A DNA stretch of 64,000 nucleotides from CAZOWL01 sp964583605 (GTDB lineage: Bacteria > Pseudomonadota > Gammaproteobacteria > Chromatiales > Chromatiaceae). The DNA is taken from NCBI GenBank assembly GCA_964583605.1, contig CAZOWL010000008.1, forward strand, positions 8,537-72,536. The letters are read 5' to 3'. Both the position numbers and the translations under genes were made by a program. Positions 10,465 through 18,926 of this stretch are shown here, one piece after another. The notes beneath the pieces were generated by a model. It saw only the letters and a list, made by a program, of their open reading frames with translations. It had not been told where the DNA came from and made no database searches. Position 1 is the stretch's first letter. Each line of letters opens with the position of its first letter.

Positions 10465-10700
10465 TGCCCTTTTCGCCGGCGCGCGACCTCTCGATTCAGT
10501 ATCCCGAGTCCGCCCGGCGAGATGCCCCAGCTGCACGAGACCCTTGAGCAGATCCACGTGCGCATGGCCTACGTGTTCCTGGTCGCCCTCGGGATCCATG
10601 TGCTCGGCACGATCAAGCACCTCCTGTTCGAGCGCCAGCTGCGCTGGTCGGCCGCATGCTGGGCGGCGCCAAGCCCCAAGCAGGGGTCGCCCAAGGCTGA
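10465..10700 (+). pseudogene. Cytochrome b561 C-terminal relic
   Basis: From 10522 the frame reads HETLEQIHVRMAYVFLVALG followed by IHVLGTIKHLLFERQ. This is the last transmembrane helix of cytochrome b561, including the His positions that bind haem. After KHLLFERQ the sense continues only in a different frame as LVGRMLGGAKPQ, with a stop at 10700, which is the usual b561 C-terminus, so a one-base frameshift near 10640 is likely. No N-terminal three-quarters of the gene is visible upstream, where 10263-10464 has no recognisable coding. The relic is therefore both truncated and frameshifted. Confidence 0.55.
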
Positions 10701-10824
10701 GCCCGACAAGGCGCCGGTTGGTTACCGGCGTCTTGACTTGGCCCGCGGGAGCCTTTGCGGCGTGCGGCCCCGCGTGTCAAGCCGCCCCACTCGCCGACGC
10801 ACGGCCGCGCATGCAGAGCGCTAA

Positions 10825-11823
10825 TCAGCGTTGGAGCAGGCGCCAGAGAGACCCTTCCACCGATGAGAGCAACCGCTCCATCGGCCGTTTCTTTTTCGTG
10901 TATTTGATCTGGAAGATCCGCGCGCGCTCGCGGGCCGCAAGCAAATAATCATCACTGGTCTGGATACCGTCGACGAGCCCAAGCTCGAGCGCCTCGGTGC
11001 CCTGCCAGTACTCACCGGTCGCAACCCGCGCCAGATCGACGCTGGGACGATATTCCGTGATGAAGCGCTTGAAGAGCTGGTGGGTCGTCTCGAGCTGCTC
11101 CTTCAGCTTCTCGCGTCCCGCCTCGGTGTTTTCGCCAAAGAGCGTCAGAGTCCGCTTGTACTCGCCGGCGGTGTGCAGCTCAAAGTCGACTCCATTACGC
11201 TCGAGCAGGCGGCGGAAGTTGGGTAGCCCTGCGACCACGCCGATCGAGCCGATCGCCGCAAACGGTGCCGCGAGCAGGCGCTCGGCGACGCAGGCCATCA
11301 GATAGCCTCCGCTGGCGGCCACCTTGTCGACGGCGACCGTGAGCGGGATGCCGCGCTGACGGATGCGCGTCAGCTGGGACGCTGCGAGGCCGTGCTCGCT
11401 GACGACACCGCCAGCGTTCTCCAAGCGAATGACCACCTCGTCCTCTTCTTTCGCGGCCAACAGAACCGCTGTCACGGCCTCCCGCAGCGAGGCGACTTGA
11501 GTGGCCTTGATGTCGCCGTGGAAATCGATGACGAAGACCCGCGGCTGCGGGATCTTGGCCTCTTCCTCGCGCCGTGCGCGCCGCTCGGCGCGGCGATCCC
11601 GGTGGAATAACCGCCGCAGACTCTTGCGCGGTTCCGCCGTCTCTTTCAGCGCCCGCGCCAGATCCCGATAGCGCTGGCTCAGATCGATGATCTCTAGGCG
11701 ATCGCCCTCCGTGACCGACGGACGCCCGCGCAAGGCCAGTATCAGCAACGGAAGCAAGATGACGAGGGCCAGTGTCAGCGTCTTGGCGAGAAAGAGTCCG
11801 TACTCGACGTAGGCATCGCTCAT
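10825..11823 (-). CDS. sohB: SohB-type inner-membrane peptidase (family S49)
   Basis: SohB is a membrane-bound Ser/Lys protease of the SppA family acting on the periplasmic side. The N-terminal hydrophobic segment (about residues 10-32) anchors it. The S49 core begins VFVIDFHGDIKA. The nucleophile Ser is in KVAASGGYLMA and the general-base Lys in AGEYKRTL. I chose the ATG at 11823 (MSDAYVEYGLFLAKTL), as the 28 residues that a longer frame would add are atypical. Length of 332 residues is near that of E. coli SohB (349). Repeat copy A lies upstream. Confidence 0.93.
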   Translation of the reverse strand: MSDAYVEYGLFLAKTLTLALVILLPLLILALRGRPSVTEGDRLEIIDLSQRYRDLARALKETAEPRKSLRRLFHRDRRAERRARREEEAKIPQPRVFVIDFHGDIKATQVASLREAVTAVLLAAKEEDEVVIRLENAGGVVSEHGLAASQLTRIRQRGIPLTVAVDKVAASGGYLMACVAERLLAAPFAAIGSIGVVAGLPNFRRLLERNGVDFELHTAGEYKRTLTLFGENTEAGREKLKEQLETTHQLFKRFITEYRPSVDLARVATGEYWQGTEALELGLVDGIQTSDDYLLAARERARIFQIKYTKKKRPMERLLSSVEGSLWRLLQR

Positions 11824-11941
11824 TGGGGGGCTCCATGGAAGAGGCAAGCGGCTTGCGTACTTGGTTGAGGTCGTCGGGACCGGAGTCTGGGCGAGGTGCG
11901 CGCCCATGCCGCGGCGTGTCGGCGATGAGACGACATCGGCC

Positions 11942-12075
11942 TAACGATCATGGGGCGAGCCGAGCCACCCCGGACCATGAAATGTCGCCTCACCCCTGAT
12001 CGTTCCCTCACCCCAGCCCTCTCCCAGAGGGCAAGGGAGCGAACGTGCTTCGCGAATTTCATAGTAAGACGCGCT
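11942..12075 (-). repeat. Dispersed intergenic repeat, copy A
   Basis: This is the reverse-orientation copy of a repeat found five times in the window. Read on the minus strand it contains the core GAGAGGGCTGGGGTGAGGG, then inverted arms close to AACGATCAGGGGYGAGGC and GCYTCGCCCCATGATCGTT separated by about 28 bases. It lies upstream of sohB, between that gene and a small plus-strand reading frame. Confidence 0.8.
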
Positions 12076-12142
12076 GCCGAACCATATAGCGACCTTTTGT
12101 CCCGGTTCACCAGTCGAGGACCAAGTCCAGCTCATCAAGGCG

Positions 12143-12316
12143 GTGCTCGCGCGGCAGCGTGGTCTGTTCACGGGTCTAGCAGTGATAATCGGTATCGTGG
12201 ACTGGGGTGCTCGTAGGCAGACCCTTTACCCTTATGGAGCCCGAATGGTCAACGAACCCTTCCTGTTCGGTTTCCTGCTCCTGATCGGGTTGGGAAAGGG
12301 GCTGACCGATGGCTAG
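12143..12316 (+). CDS. Small putative membrane protein, possibly N-terminally truncated
   Basis: An open frame ends at the TAG at 12314-12316 and reads back without stops to about 12067. The sense part contains VQLIKAVLARQRGLFTGLAV, then a Trp/Tyr-rich stretch and a second hydrophobic segment (FLFGFLLLIGLGKGL). Only a GTG at 12143 can start it (57 residues), with a weak upstream AAGG. The frame before that GTG looks protein-like (EDQVQLIKA), so the true N-terminus may have been lost when repeat copy A settled just upstream. It converges on the last antiporter gene. I know no family for it. Confidence 0.35.
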   Translation: MLARQRGLFTGLAVIIGIVDWGARRQTLYPYGARMVNEPFLFGFLLLIGLGKGLTDG

Positions 12317-12323
12317 GAGCGGG

Positions 12324-13988
12324 TCAAACGAGCAAGGCTGCGGCAGCGCCGGCTACCACCAGCAGCAGCGTTGCCGTCGACCAGCGGCGTAGCCGGGCCT
12401 CGATGCGGCTCAGGGAGTCTTGCGATTCGGCCCACCGGCGCGCTCGCGCGACGCCGTCGTAGAGGGTGTCGCGCCAGCGTCCGGCGACTGCCCCCAATCG
12501 TTGCCAGGCCTCGACGAGCCCGAGGGCCGCCGGCTCCATCAAGGCCACCAGATCGCCGGCCGGGACACGCGGCAGCCGCGCCAGCACGCGGAAGGCGCCC
12601 AACCCGACCACGAAGCCCGCGAGCAGCGCCACGCTGAAGGCAATGGCCTGATGGCCGAACCAGGCGACCGGCGGTGGCAGCTCACCCGACGGCGAGGGGA
12701 AGGCGAGCGTAGCCATGACGAATCCGGCGACGACAAGGCCGATGCCGACGGGCGACTCCCGATCTCGCCCCGCCCGGGCATCCGTGCTCGCACCCGCCGT
12801 TATGGATGCGCCCAAGAGCAGACCGACGCAGAGGACGGAACCCGCGATCGGCCAGGGCGCAGCGTCACTGGCAGCGAGCGTGAGCAAGGCCGCTCCGAGC
12901 ACTGCCACGGCAATCAGCAGTACCGCCACGACAGTGACGATGCCTCTGCGCCCGTTCGCGGCATCCCGGTCGAGCAGCAGCGCGGCCATCCCGACCCCGG
13001 ACAGCGCCAGCATTGCCGGGAAAGTTGCGGTCATGGCCATCACCTCGCCCGGCGCATCGAGCCGGAGCCCGAGCAGACCCAGCCACAGCGTCGTCACCCC
13101 AGCCAGCGCGTAAGCCGTCACCGCCCGCGGGGTCGCCTGCAACAGTCCCGCCACGGCCGCCCAGGCACAGCCCATCAGCGCCAGCCCCGGCAGCAGTGCC
13201 GCCACCGCCGGCCATTGGACTTCGTCGAGCGGCAGCAGTCGCAGCCAGGGCAGCACTCCGGCGACGAGCGTGAACGCAACCACCGGGCCCAGGTAGCGGG
13301 CGCGCGCCTCGGCAAGGACGGGCGTCAGCCAATAGCACAGGCCTGTCACGCCGGCCTTGGCACCAAAGCCGATCAGCAATAGCGCCAACAAGACCCCGCG
13401 CTCGTGCGCCTCGCTCAGCGGCGCGCGTAGCGACATAAAATCCAAACCGGCAGCGTCCTTCGCTAATAGGAGCAGCACCTCGAGGATCAGCAGATCGGCG
13501 ATCACCACGGAGACCACCAGGACCCGCGGCCCGCTCCCCCCGCCGAGCAGGGCGTACAACGGATAGGCGGCCAGCACGGATGCCGCGAGTGCCGACGGCA
13601 GATCGCCGGTCAACGGCAGCCAGAGCGCGCCGGTCATGGCCAACAAGAACGGCACAGCACGCCGCGGCGCGCGGAGCCAGTCGGCGGCAAGCCAGCCGCC
13701 CGCGAGCCACAGCAGCGCGACCGCGGCCAGCAGCCAACGGCCGGTCTCGTCGAGCTGCAACAAGGAGGAGCCGAGCATCAGACCCGGCATCCGCAGCTGG
13801 GCCTCTGGGGCGGTCATCGCGATCAGCAGCGCCGGCAGGGCCGCCCAGCGTGCCAGCGCCAGCACCCGTCTGCGCCAGGGGGGCAGCACCAGTGCCAGCG
13901 TGAGCGCCAGTGGCCAGGCGGGCGGCAGGGCCGGCAGCCAGGCCGCCAGCGCGAAGAACGCATCCATGTCAGCCAGCAGCCCATTCAT
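12324..13988 (-). CDS. Third proton-channel-type subunit of the Mrp/Mbh-like antiporter (degenerate)
   Basis: A 554-residue, very hydrophobic protein related to NuoL/NuoM/MrpD channel subunits, with about 14 predicted helices and a C-terminal amphipathic tail. It keeps a Glu in a helix (LLILEVLLLLA) matching the TM5 Glu of the family, and a Lys in FGAKAG matching TM7. The second Lys, usual in a VVKAG-type stretch of TM8, is missing: the region reads GPVVAFTLVAGVLPWLRLLP. The ATG at 13988 overlaps the stop of the preceding gene by four bases, so it is the last gene of the operon. Its proton route may be altered or it may be structural. Related proteins are annotated as NADH dehydrogenase or Na+/H+ antiporter subunits. 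Confidence 0.75.
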   Translation of the reverse strand: MNGLLADMDAFFALAAWLPALPPAWPLALTLALVLPPWRRRVLALARWAALPALLIAMTAPEAQLRMPGLMLGSSLLQLDETGRWLLAAVALLWLAGGWLAADWLRAPRRAVPFLLAMTGALWLPLTGDLPSALAASVLAAYPLYALLGGGSGPRVLVVSVVIADLLILEVLLLLAKDAAGLDFMSLRAPLSEAHERGVLLALLLIGFGAKAGVTGLCYWLTPVLAEARARYLGPVVAFTLVAGVLPWLRLLPLDEVQWPAVAALLPGLALMGCAWAAVAGLLQATPRAVTAYALAGVTTLWLGLLGLRLDAPGEVMAMTATFPAMLALSGVGMAALLLDRDAANGRRGIVTVVAVLLIAVAVLGAALLTLAASDAAPWPIAGSVLCVGLLLGASITAGASTDARAGRDRESPVGIGLVVAGFVMATLAFPSPSGELPPPVAWFGHQAIAFSVALLAGFVVGLGAFRVLARLPRVPAGDLVALMEPAALGLVEAWQRLGAVAGRWRDTLYDGVARARRWAESQDSLSRIEARLRRWSTATLLLVVAGAAAALLV

Positions 13989-15550
13989 GGGTAGGCAAAC
14001 TCCCGCTCGGCGATCAGCAGCGACCATTCCAACGCCGAGAATGGCATCGATGCGAAGAGACCGATCAGCAACGAGAGCGCGGCGGTTACGAGCGGCGGCA
14101 GCAGGAGCAGCCAGCCCGTCTCCGGGCGTCGCCACCACTTCGAGCCGCCGCCGGTGGGCATGCGGGGCTGCGCACCCGCGGCCGGCTCGGCCCATTGCTC
14201 TGTCGGCTCGCGCAGCCAGGCCCTATGCAGGACGGGCAGGAAATAGGCGGCATTCAACAGGCTGCTCGCGGTCAGCACGTAGAGCGGCCAGTGCACGCCG
14301 GCCTCGAGCGCCCCGAGGCCGAGATACCATTTGGTGATGAAGCCCGCGACCGGCGGTATCCCGATCATGCCGAGCGCCGCGATCGTGAAGGCACCCAGGG
14401 TCCAGGGCATGCGCCGTCCCACCCCGTTCATCTCGCTGACCTTGTGGATGCCGAGTGTCTCGGCCAGGTTGCCGGCGCAAAAGAACAGCGTGATCTTCAT
14501 CAGGCCCTGGTGCACCAGGTGCACGATGCCGCCAACGCTCGCGAGCGGGCCGACGATGGCAACGCCAAGCACGATATAGGACACCTGGCTGACCGTGGAG
14601 AACGCAAGCCGACGCTTGAGATCGTCCTGGAACAACGCGCGCAGTGAGCCATAGACGATGGTCACTGCGGCCATCAGGGCCAGCGGGCCGGTCACGCCCA
14701 GCTCGGCGGCCTGCTCGACGCCGAAGACATCGTAGACGATCAGCACGACGCCGAAGGCCCCCGCCTTGACCACCGCGACTGCATGCAGCAGCGCGCTGAC
14801 CGGCGCCGGCGCAACCATGGCCCGCGGCAGCCAACTGTGCAGCGGCACCATCGCCGCCTTGACGCCGACACCGGCGATCAAGAGCGCGAAGATCGCGATG
14901 AGGACTCCGCGATGCGTGTCCACCAGGTCCGCGACGAAGCCGCGCGGCGCGAAGGCCAGCGTGCCGGTCAGCGTATAGAGCCAGACTGTCCCTGCCAGCA
15001 GCAGCGCACCGGCAAGCACCGTGTGCGCCAGATAGACGGCACCGGCACGCCGTGCCGCCTCGGTGCCGCGATGGACCACCAGCGGATAGGTGGTCAATGT
15101 CAGCATCTCAAAGAACAACACGAAGGTCAGCAGGTTGCCGGACATCGCCACGCCCACGGTGGCGGTCACGCAGAGACTGAAGAAACCGAAGAACCGGCTG
15201 CGGTTCGGCGACTGCTCCAGATAACCCACCGCGTACACCGTAGTAACGAGCCAGAGCCCCGCGGACAGGACCAGGAACAGCAGCGATAGGGCCCCGACCC
15301 GCAGCACCAGGTCCAGATCATCCAGCAGGGGCAGCCTGGCCTCGTAGCGCTGCCCCTGAGAGACGCCCCAGAACATCCCCGCGACCAGCGCCAGCTTGAG
15401 AAGCGCCCCGCCCAGGTTCAGCGCAGTACGGGTACGCACGCGACCCTCGGGCAGGAAGAAGATCACCAACCCAGGGATCAACGAGCTGGCCAAGACCAGC
15501 AATGGCAGCACAGCATCGGGCGGCAGGCGGGCGTCGAACAGAGGGATCAC
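13985..15550 (-). CDS. Proton-conducting antiporter subunit, MrpA N-domain/NuoL-like
   Basis: A 521-residue membrane protein of the proton-conducting transporter family. The conserved Glu is in VLFFEMLTLTTYP, the TM7 Lys in GVGVKAAMVPLHSWLP, and the TM8 Lys in ALLHAVAVVKAGAFG. All three core charged residues of a working half-channel are therefore present. The GTG start at 15550 overlaps the preceding gene's TGA by four bases (GTGA). Since no full MrpA is encoded here, this protein may play the role of the MrpA N-terminal channel domain; that is inference from the gene order. Confidence 0.82.
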   Translation of the reverse strand: MIPLFDARLPPDAVLPLLVLASSLIPGLVIFFLPEGRVRTRTALNLGGALLKLALVAGMFWGVSQGQRYEARLPLLDDLDLVLRVGALSLLFLVLSAGLWLVTTVYAVGYLEQSPNRSRFFGFFSLCVTATVGVAMSGNLLTFVLFFEMLTLTTYPLVVHRGTEAARRAGAVYLAHTVLAGALLLAGTVWLYTLTGTLAFAPRGFVADLVDTHRGVLIAIFALLIAGVGVKAAMVPLHSWLPRAMVAPAPVSALLHAVAVVKAGAFGVVLIVYDVFGVEQAAELGVTGPLALMAAVTIVYGSLRALFQDDLKRRLAFSTVSQVSYIVLGVAIVGPLASVGGIVHLVHQGLMKITLFFCAGNLAETLGIHKVSEMNGVGRRMPWTLGAFTIAALGMIGIPPVAGFITKWYLGLGALEAGVHWPLYVLTASSLLNAAYFLPVLHRAWLREPTEQWAEPAAGAQPRMPTGGGSKWWRRPETGWLLLLPPLVTAALSLLIGLFASMPFSALEWSLLIAEREFAYP

Positions 15551-17040
15551 GACGCCCCCTCGGCTGCGCCCGCCCAATACAGCGCGGCCGCCGGCGCAGC
15601 GCCGACCTGCAGCAGCGGCCACAGCAGCGGGAGTGTGAGACCCAGGAGGATCGCGGCGACCGCGAGCAGCAGTGCGCTCCACTCCATCGCTGCCGGCACC
15701 GCAACGCCGCGGTGCTCGCGCGCGGACGGGGTGAACGCAGATCCTACGACCTTGAAGACATAAGCCGCCGCCAGCACGCCGCCGAGCAGCATGACTGCCG
15801 CCAGACCGAGGCGCCCCTGTTGGAAAGCGGCCTCCAGCATCAGCCATTTGCCGATGAAGCCGCCGCTCGGTGGCAAGCCCATGATGCTCACACCGGCCAG
15901 CGTGAAGGCGGTCAGCGTCAGCGGCAGCCGGTACACAGCGCGATCAAGCTCGGCGATGCGATCCTGCCGGCCGAAGCGCATCAGGTTACCTGCGCTCAGA
16001 AACATCGCCGCCTTCGCCAGACCATGTGCCAAGGCCAGGTAGAGCGCGCCGGTCCAGGCAGCGGCATGGCCGGACACGGAGAGCGGGAACGCCATGAAGA
16101 AGTAACCGATTTGGGCGACCGTCGAATAGGCGATCAGCAGTTTCAGGCGTTCCTGGCGCAACGCCAGCACCGAGCCCCAGATCACGGCCGCCGCGCCGAG
16201 CACCCCGAGCAGCTCAGCGAGCCAGGGTCGGCCGCCGTCAAGCACGTCGATCCAAAACCGCAGCAGCAGGTAGAAGGACGCCTTGACGACCAGCGCCGAC
16301 AGCACGGCGCTCACTGGCGCGGGCGCGCTGCCGTGCGCCGGCGGCAGCCAGAAATGGAACGGGAACAGAGCAGTCTTCAGCAGCAGACCGGCGATGATTG
16401 CGCCGATCGCGGCCTGGATCGCGGGGCGCGGGGCATCACCGATACAGGCGGCCACGAGGGCGATGTCGATCGTGCCGCAGGCGTGGTAGATCAGGGCGAC
16501 GCCGAGGAGATACGACAGCGAGCCCAGCACGCTGACCATCAGGTAACGGATGGCGCCGGCCAGTGCCGCGGCACCGCCGCCCAACGCGGTCAGGCTCGCG
16601 GCCGCGAAGCCCAGCAGCTCGAGCGTCACATAGAGGTTGAACAGATCTGCGGACAGGAACAGGGCGTTCAGCGCGGTCCAGAGCAACAGCCACAGCGGCC
16701 AAAAGAAGGCCCGTTCCGTATGCTCGTCACGGAAGTACGCCGCCGCGTAGATACTGACGGCGACACCGACCGATGCGGTCATCGCCATCAGCGAGGCGCT
16801 GAGGCCGTCGGCGAGCCAGCGGATGCCGAGCGGTGCCTCCCAGCCGCCGAGCACCGTGCGCTGTGCACCCTCGGCCACTACGTCGAGCGTGAGACCAAGC
16901 GTCGCGATGGCCGTCAGCACCGCCGCGATCGAGCCGAGGAGCGCCGCCCGGCGAAGTAGCAGAAAGCACAGCAGCGCGCCCGCAAGGGGCACGAAGACGA
17001 CGGCAAGGGTCCAATCCAGCCCGTCGAGAGCCAAGCGCAT
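15547..17040 (-). CDS. mnhD: Cation/proton antiporter subunit D
   Basis: MrpD/MnhD is one of the channel-forming subunits of the multi-subunit Na+/H+ antiporter in the inner membrane. The 497-residue protein has about 14 helices. The TM5 Glu is in YVTLELLGFAAASL, the TM7 Lys in LLLKTALFPFHFWLPPAH, and the TM8 Lys in SALVVKASFYLLLRF, all as in MrpD. The start ATG lies 3 bases after the mnhC stop, and its end overlaps the next gene. Length matches the family (about 490-500). Confidence 0.9.
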   Translation of the reverse strand: MRLALDGLDWTLAVVFVPLAGALLCFLLLRRAALLGSIAAVLTAIATLGLTLDVVAEGAQRTVLGGWEAPLGIRWLADGLSASLMAMTASVGVAVSIYAAAYFRDEHTERAFFWPLWLLLWTALNALFLSADLFNLYVTLELLGFAAASLTALGGGAAALAGAIRYLMVSVLGSLSYLLGVALIYHACGTIDIALVAACIGDAPRPAIQAAIGAIIAGLLLKTALFPFHFWLPPAHGSAPAPVSAVLSALVVKASFYLLLRFWIDVLDGGRPWLAELLGVLGAAAVIWGSVLALRQERLKLLIAYSTVAQIGYFFMAFPLSVSGHAAAWTGALYLALAHGLAKAAMFLSAGNLMRFGRQDRIAELDRAVYRLPLTLTAFTLAGVSIMGLPPSGGFIGKWLMLEAAFQQGRLGLAAVMLLGGVLAAAYVFKVVGSAFTPSAREHRGVAVPAAMEWSALLLAVAAILLGLTLPLLWPLLQVGAAPAAALYWAGAAEGAS

Positions 17041-17043
17041 GAT

Positions 17044-17364
17044 TCAGCCGTCGGCTGGGTCGTCGAGGGTGCTGCGCCCAGTCACCGAGCGCAGCCGGAG
17101 GATCAGTGCCAGCGCCAAGCCAGTCGCCGCGACGGCAACGACGATCCCGGTCAGCACCATCGCTTGCGGTACGGGGTCTGGCGCCAGTGCGACGCCGTCC
17201 TGCACAGGGCGCCGGCCCAGGCCGATGAAGACCAGGAAGATACCGCTGCTGATGATGTTGAGCGCGAGCACCTTGCGCAGCAGGTGGCGATGGACGATCA
17301 GCGCGTAGAGACCGATGACCACCAGCGCCATGCCGACGAGGGCCCAGAATAGCGCGGGCGTCAT
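17044..17364 (-). CDS. mnhC: Cation/proton antiporter subunit C
   Basis: MnhC/MrpC is a small NuoK-like subunit with three membrane helices. The 106-residue protein starts at the ATG at 17364 (MTPALFWALVGMALVVIGLY), and contains NIISSGIFLVFIGLG and PVPQAMVLTGIVVAVAATG, where the PxPQAxVLTxIV pattern is the family signature. It overlaps mnhB by four bases and ends 3 bases before mnhD. Confidence 0.92.
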   Translation of the reverse strand: MTPALFWALVGMALVVIGLYALIVHRHLLRKVLALNIISSGIFLVFIGLGRRPVQDGVALAPDPVPQAMVLTGIVVAVAATGLALALILRLRSVTGRSTLDDPADG

Positions 17365-18080
17365 GGGCGCCCCCCGGCGAACAGCGCCGCCAAGATCAAG
17401 CCGATCGACAGCATCGCCGCGAGCTCGACGGCCAGGATCAGCATCTTCGCGGATTCCGGTGGCCAGCCGAGCGGGGCGCCGCCGGGCAGCACGGCGACGC
17501 CGACGCCGAGCGTCGTGAAGACGGCGACACCGAGCACCGCAAGCAACCGGATCGGCCAACCTCGCAGCCAATTCGGGATCGAGCGACCGCTCAGGCACAA
17601 CAGGATGCCGACCCCGCCAAGCAGCGAGCCGGCCTGAAAGGCGCCGCCCGGTGCATGGGCCCCGGACCAGAGCAGATAGCCTGCGATGAGCACCATCAGC
17701 GGCGCGAGCAGTCGAGGCAGCTCGCGCAGCAGCGGTCCCGGCACGTTGCCGGTACAGCCGCGCGCCCTACCGACAGACCAGGTACCGATCAGCGCGAGCA
17801 GCAGGACGACCAGCTCGAGTAAGGTGTCATAGCCGCGGAAGTTCAGCAGCACCGCGGTCACCGGATGCGAGACACCGCTCTCGGCGAGGCGCGCGGCAAC
17901 GGCGTCGGTCAGCCCCGGTGCCGGCGAGGCCAACGACAGGAGTGCCCAGGCGAGGCCAGCGAAAAGCCCGAGCAACACCAGCGCCAGCATCGCCCTGGCC
18001 TTGGGCGGCAGCTCCTCGCGGGCCTGCGCGGGGGTCGATGCGCACCGATCCAGGGCGTGGGTGGTCCGCGGGTCGCTCAT
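17361..18080 (-). CDS. mnhB: Fused MbhE-like and MnhB antiporter subunit
   Basis: A 239-residue membrane protein that joins two parts. Residues about 30-100 include NFRGYDTLLELVVLLLALIG, matching the C-terminal segment of MrpA, known separately as MbhE in archaeal membrane hydrogenases. Residues about 115-235 are MnhB/MrpB-like, with GAHAPGGAFQAGSLLGG matching the PGGGFQAG signature. So one gene covers MbhE plus MbhF/MrpB. It overlaps mnhC by four bases and begins directly after the MbhD-like gene. Confidence 0.85.
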   Translation of the reverse strand: MSDPRTTHALDRCASTPAQAREELPPKARAMLALVLLGLFAGLAWALLSLASPAPGLTDAVAARLAESGVSHPVTAVLLNFRGYDTLLELVVLLLALIGTWSVGRARGCTGNVPGPLLRELPRLLAPLMVLIAGYLLWSGAHAPGGAFQAGSLLGGVGILLCLSGRSIPNWLRGWPIRLLAVLGVAVFTTLGVGVAVLPGGAPLGWPPESAKMLILAVELAAMLSIGLILAALFAGGRP

Positions 18081-18371
18081 TCAGATCCCGCCCTCATCCT
18101 CGGCGCCGCCGCGGCCGATGGGCGGCTCGAGGCGCGCCAGCGCTGCCAGCAGCAGCGCGCCGGTGACGCCGGCGCCGATCGCCATCTCCGCGAGCGCGAC
18201 ATCCACCGCATAGAGCCGCCCCCAGACCAGTGCCAGGACCAGCCCGAATGCAATGAACAGCACCACGGCCCGGAACAGCGCCGGCGTGGCCAGCGCACGC
18301 CAGGCCAACCAGAGCAATACGAGCGCCAACACGCCGTCCAGCGCCCAGTCGATCAAGCTCAGCCCTCCCAT
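18081..18371 (-). CDS. MbhD-like (DUF4040) antiporter subunit, detached MrpA segment
   Basis: A 96-residue protein with about three helices. It contains RAVVLFIAFGLVLALVWGRL and VDVALAEMAIGAGVTGALLL, where the acidic pattern DVALAE is typical of the DUF4040/MbhD family and corresponds to part of the C-terminal region of large MrpA proteins. It overlaps the end of mnhG by 13 bases. Its presence as a separate gene shows that MrpA is split in this operon. Confidence 0.82.
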   Translation of the reverse strand: MGGLSLIDWALDGVLALVLLWLAWRALATPALFRAVVLFIAFGLVLALVWGRLYAVDVALAEMAIGAGVTGALLLAALARLEPPIGRGGAEDEGGI

Positions 18372-18652
18372 GGCGCGATCCGCCGTGCCCTCGCCCAGTG
18401 GGCGACCAGTTGGCTGGCGGCGCCGGACGCCGTCAGCACCAATAGCCAGATCAAGAGCAGCTTGCCCGCGGCCGCAGCGGACTCGGCCCGCATGATCAGC
18501 CCGAGCACAATCAAGCCAAGGCCCAAGTTGTCTGCCTTGGTCAGGGCGTGCAGGCGCGTGTAGACGTCGGGGAAGCGCAACAGCCCGACGGTTCCGGCGA
18601 GGAAGAAGCCGCTGCCGGCGAGCAGCAAAGCAATCGATAGGCTATCGATCAT
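18359..18652 (-). CDS. mnhG: Cation/proton antiporter subunit G
   Basis: MnhG/MrpG is a small three-helix subunit. The 97-residue protein shows GTVGLLRFPDVYTRLHALTK, the highly conserved family signature, between hydrophobic segments. It overlaps both mnhF upstream and the DUF4040 gene downstream, which points to strict co-translation. Confidence 0.92.
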   Translation of the reverse strand: MIDSLSIALLLAGSGFFLAGTVGLLRFPDVYTRLHALTKADNLGLGLIVLGLIMRAESAAAAGKLLLIWLLVLTASGAASQLVAHWARARRIAPWEG

Positions 18653-18926
18653 CCCGGCCCTCCCGATCCGGGGTTGGCGTCTTCACACTCACCGTGAAGG
18701 CGATGACAGCAACGATCGCCAGCAGCGCCAGGACCAGGGCCACGTCGCGCAGCGCGTGCAGACCGAGTGCCTCAGCCAGCAGCAGCAGGATCGCCGCGGA
18801 AGTCGTACCGAACAGCTGCGCGGCCAGCATGCGGTCCGCCGCGGTGGGTCCCCGGCGCACGCGCCACAGGCCGGCGGCCAGCGTCAGCAGCAGAAAGAGC
18901 GCGAGCGCGAGATGCAGTGTCATCAT
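18642..18926 (-). CDS. mnhF: Cation/proton antiporter subunit F
   Basis: MnhF/MrpF is a small subunit of about 90 residues. This one has 94, with RVRRGPTAADRMLAAQLFGT matching the GPTxxDRxxAxD-type signature (here Q in place of the usual D), and a helix with LRDVALVLALLAIVAVIAF. It overlaps mnhE by four bases and mnhG by eleven. Confidence 0.92.
   Translation of the reverse strand: MMTLHLALALFLLLTLAAGLWRVRRGPTAADRMLAAQLFGTTSAAILLLLAEALGLHALRDVALVLALLAIVAVIAFTVSVKTPTPDREGRDDR

Noticed and set aside
12420..13382. Plus-strand open frame opposite the third antiporter channel subunit
   Set aside because: Same reason: a mirror frame with Arg/Gln/His-rich sequence and no domain.
15502..16959. Long plus-strand open frame (485 codons) opposite mnhD
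   Set aside because: Antisense of a hydrophobic protein gene; the composition (Gln, His, Arg) is that of a mirror frame, with no recognisable motif.
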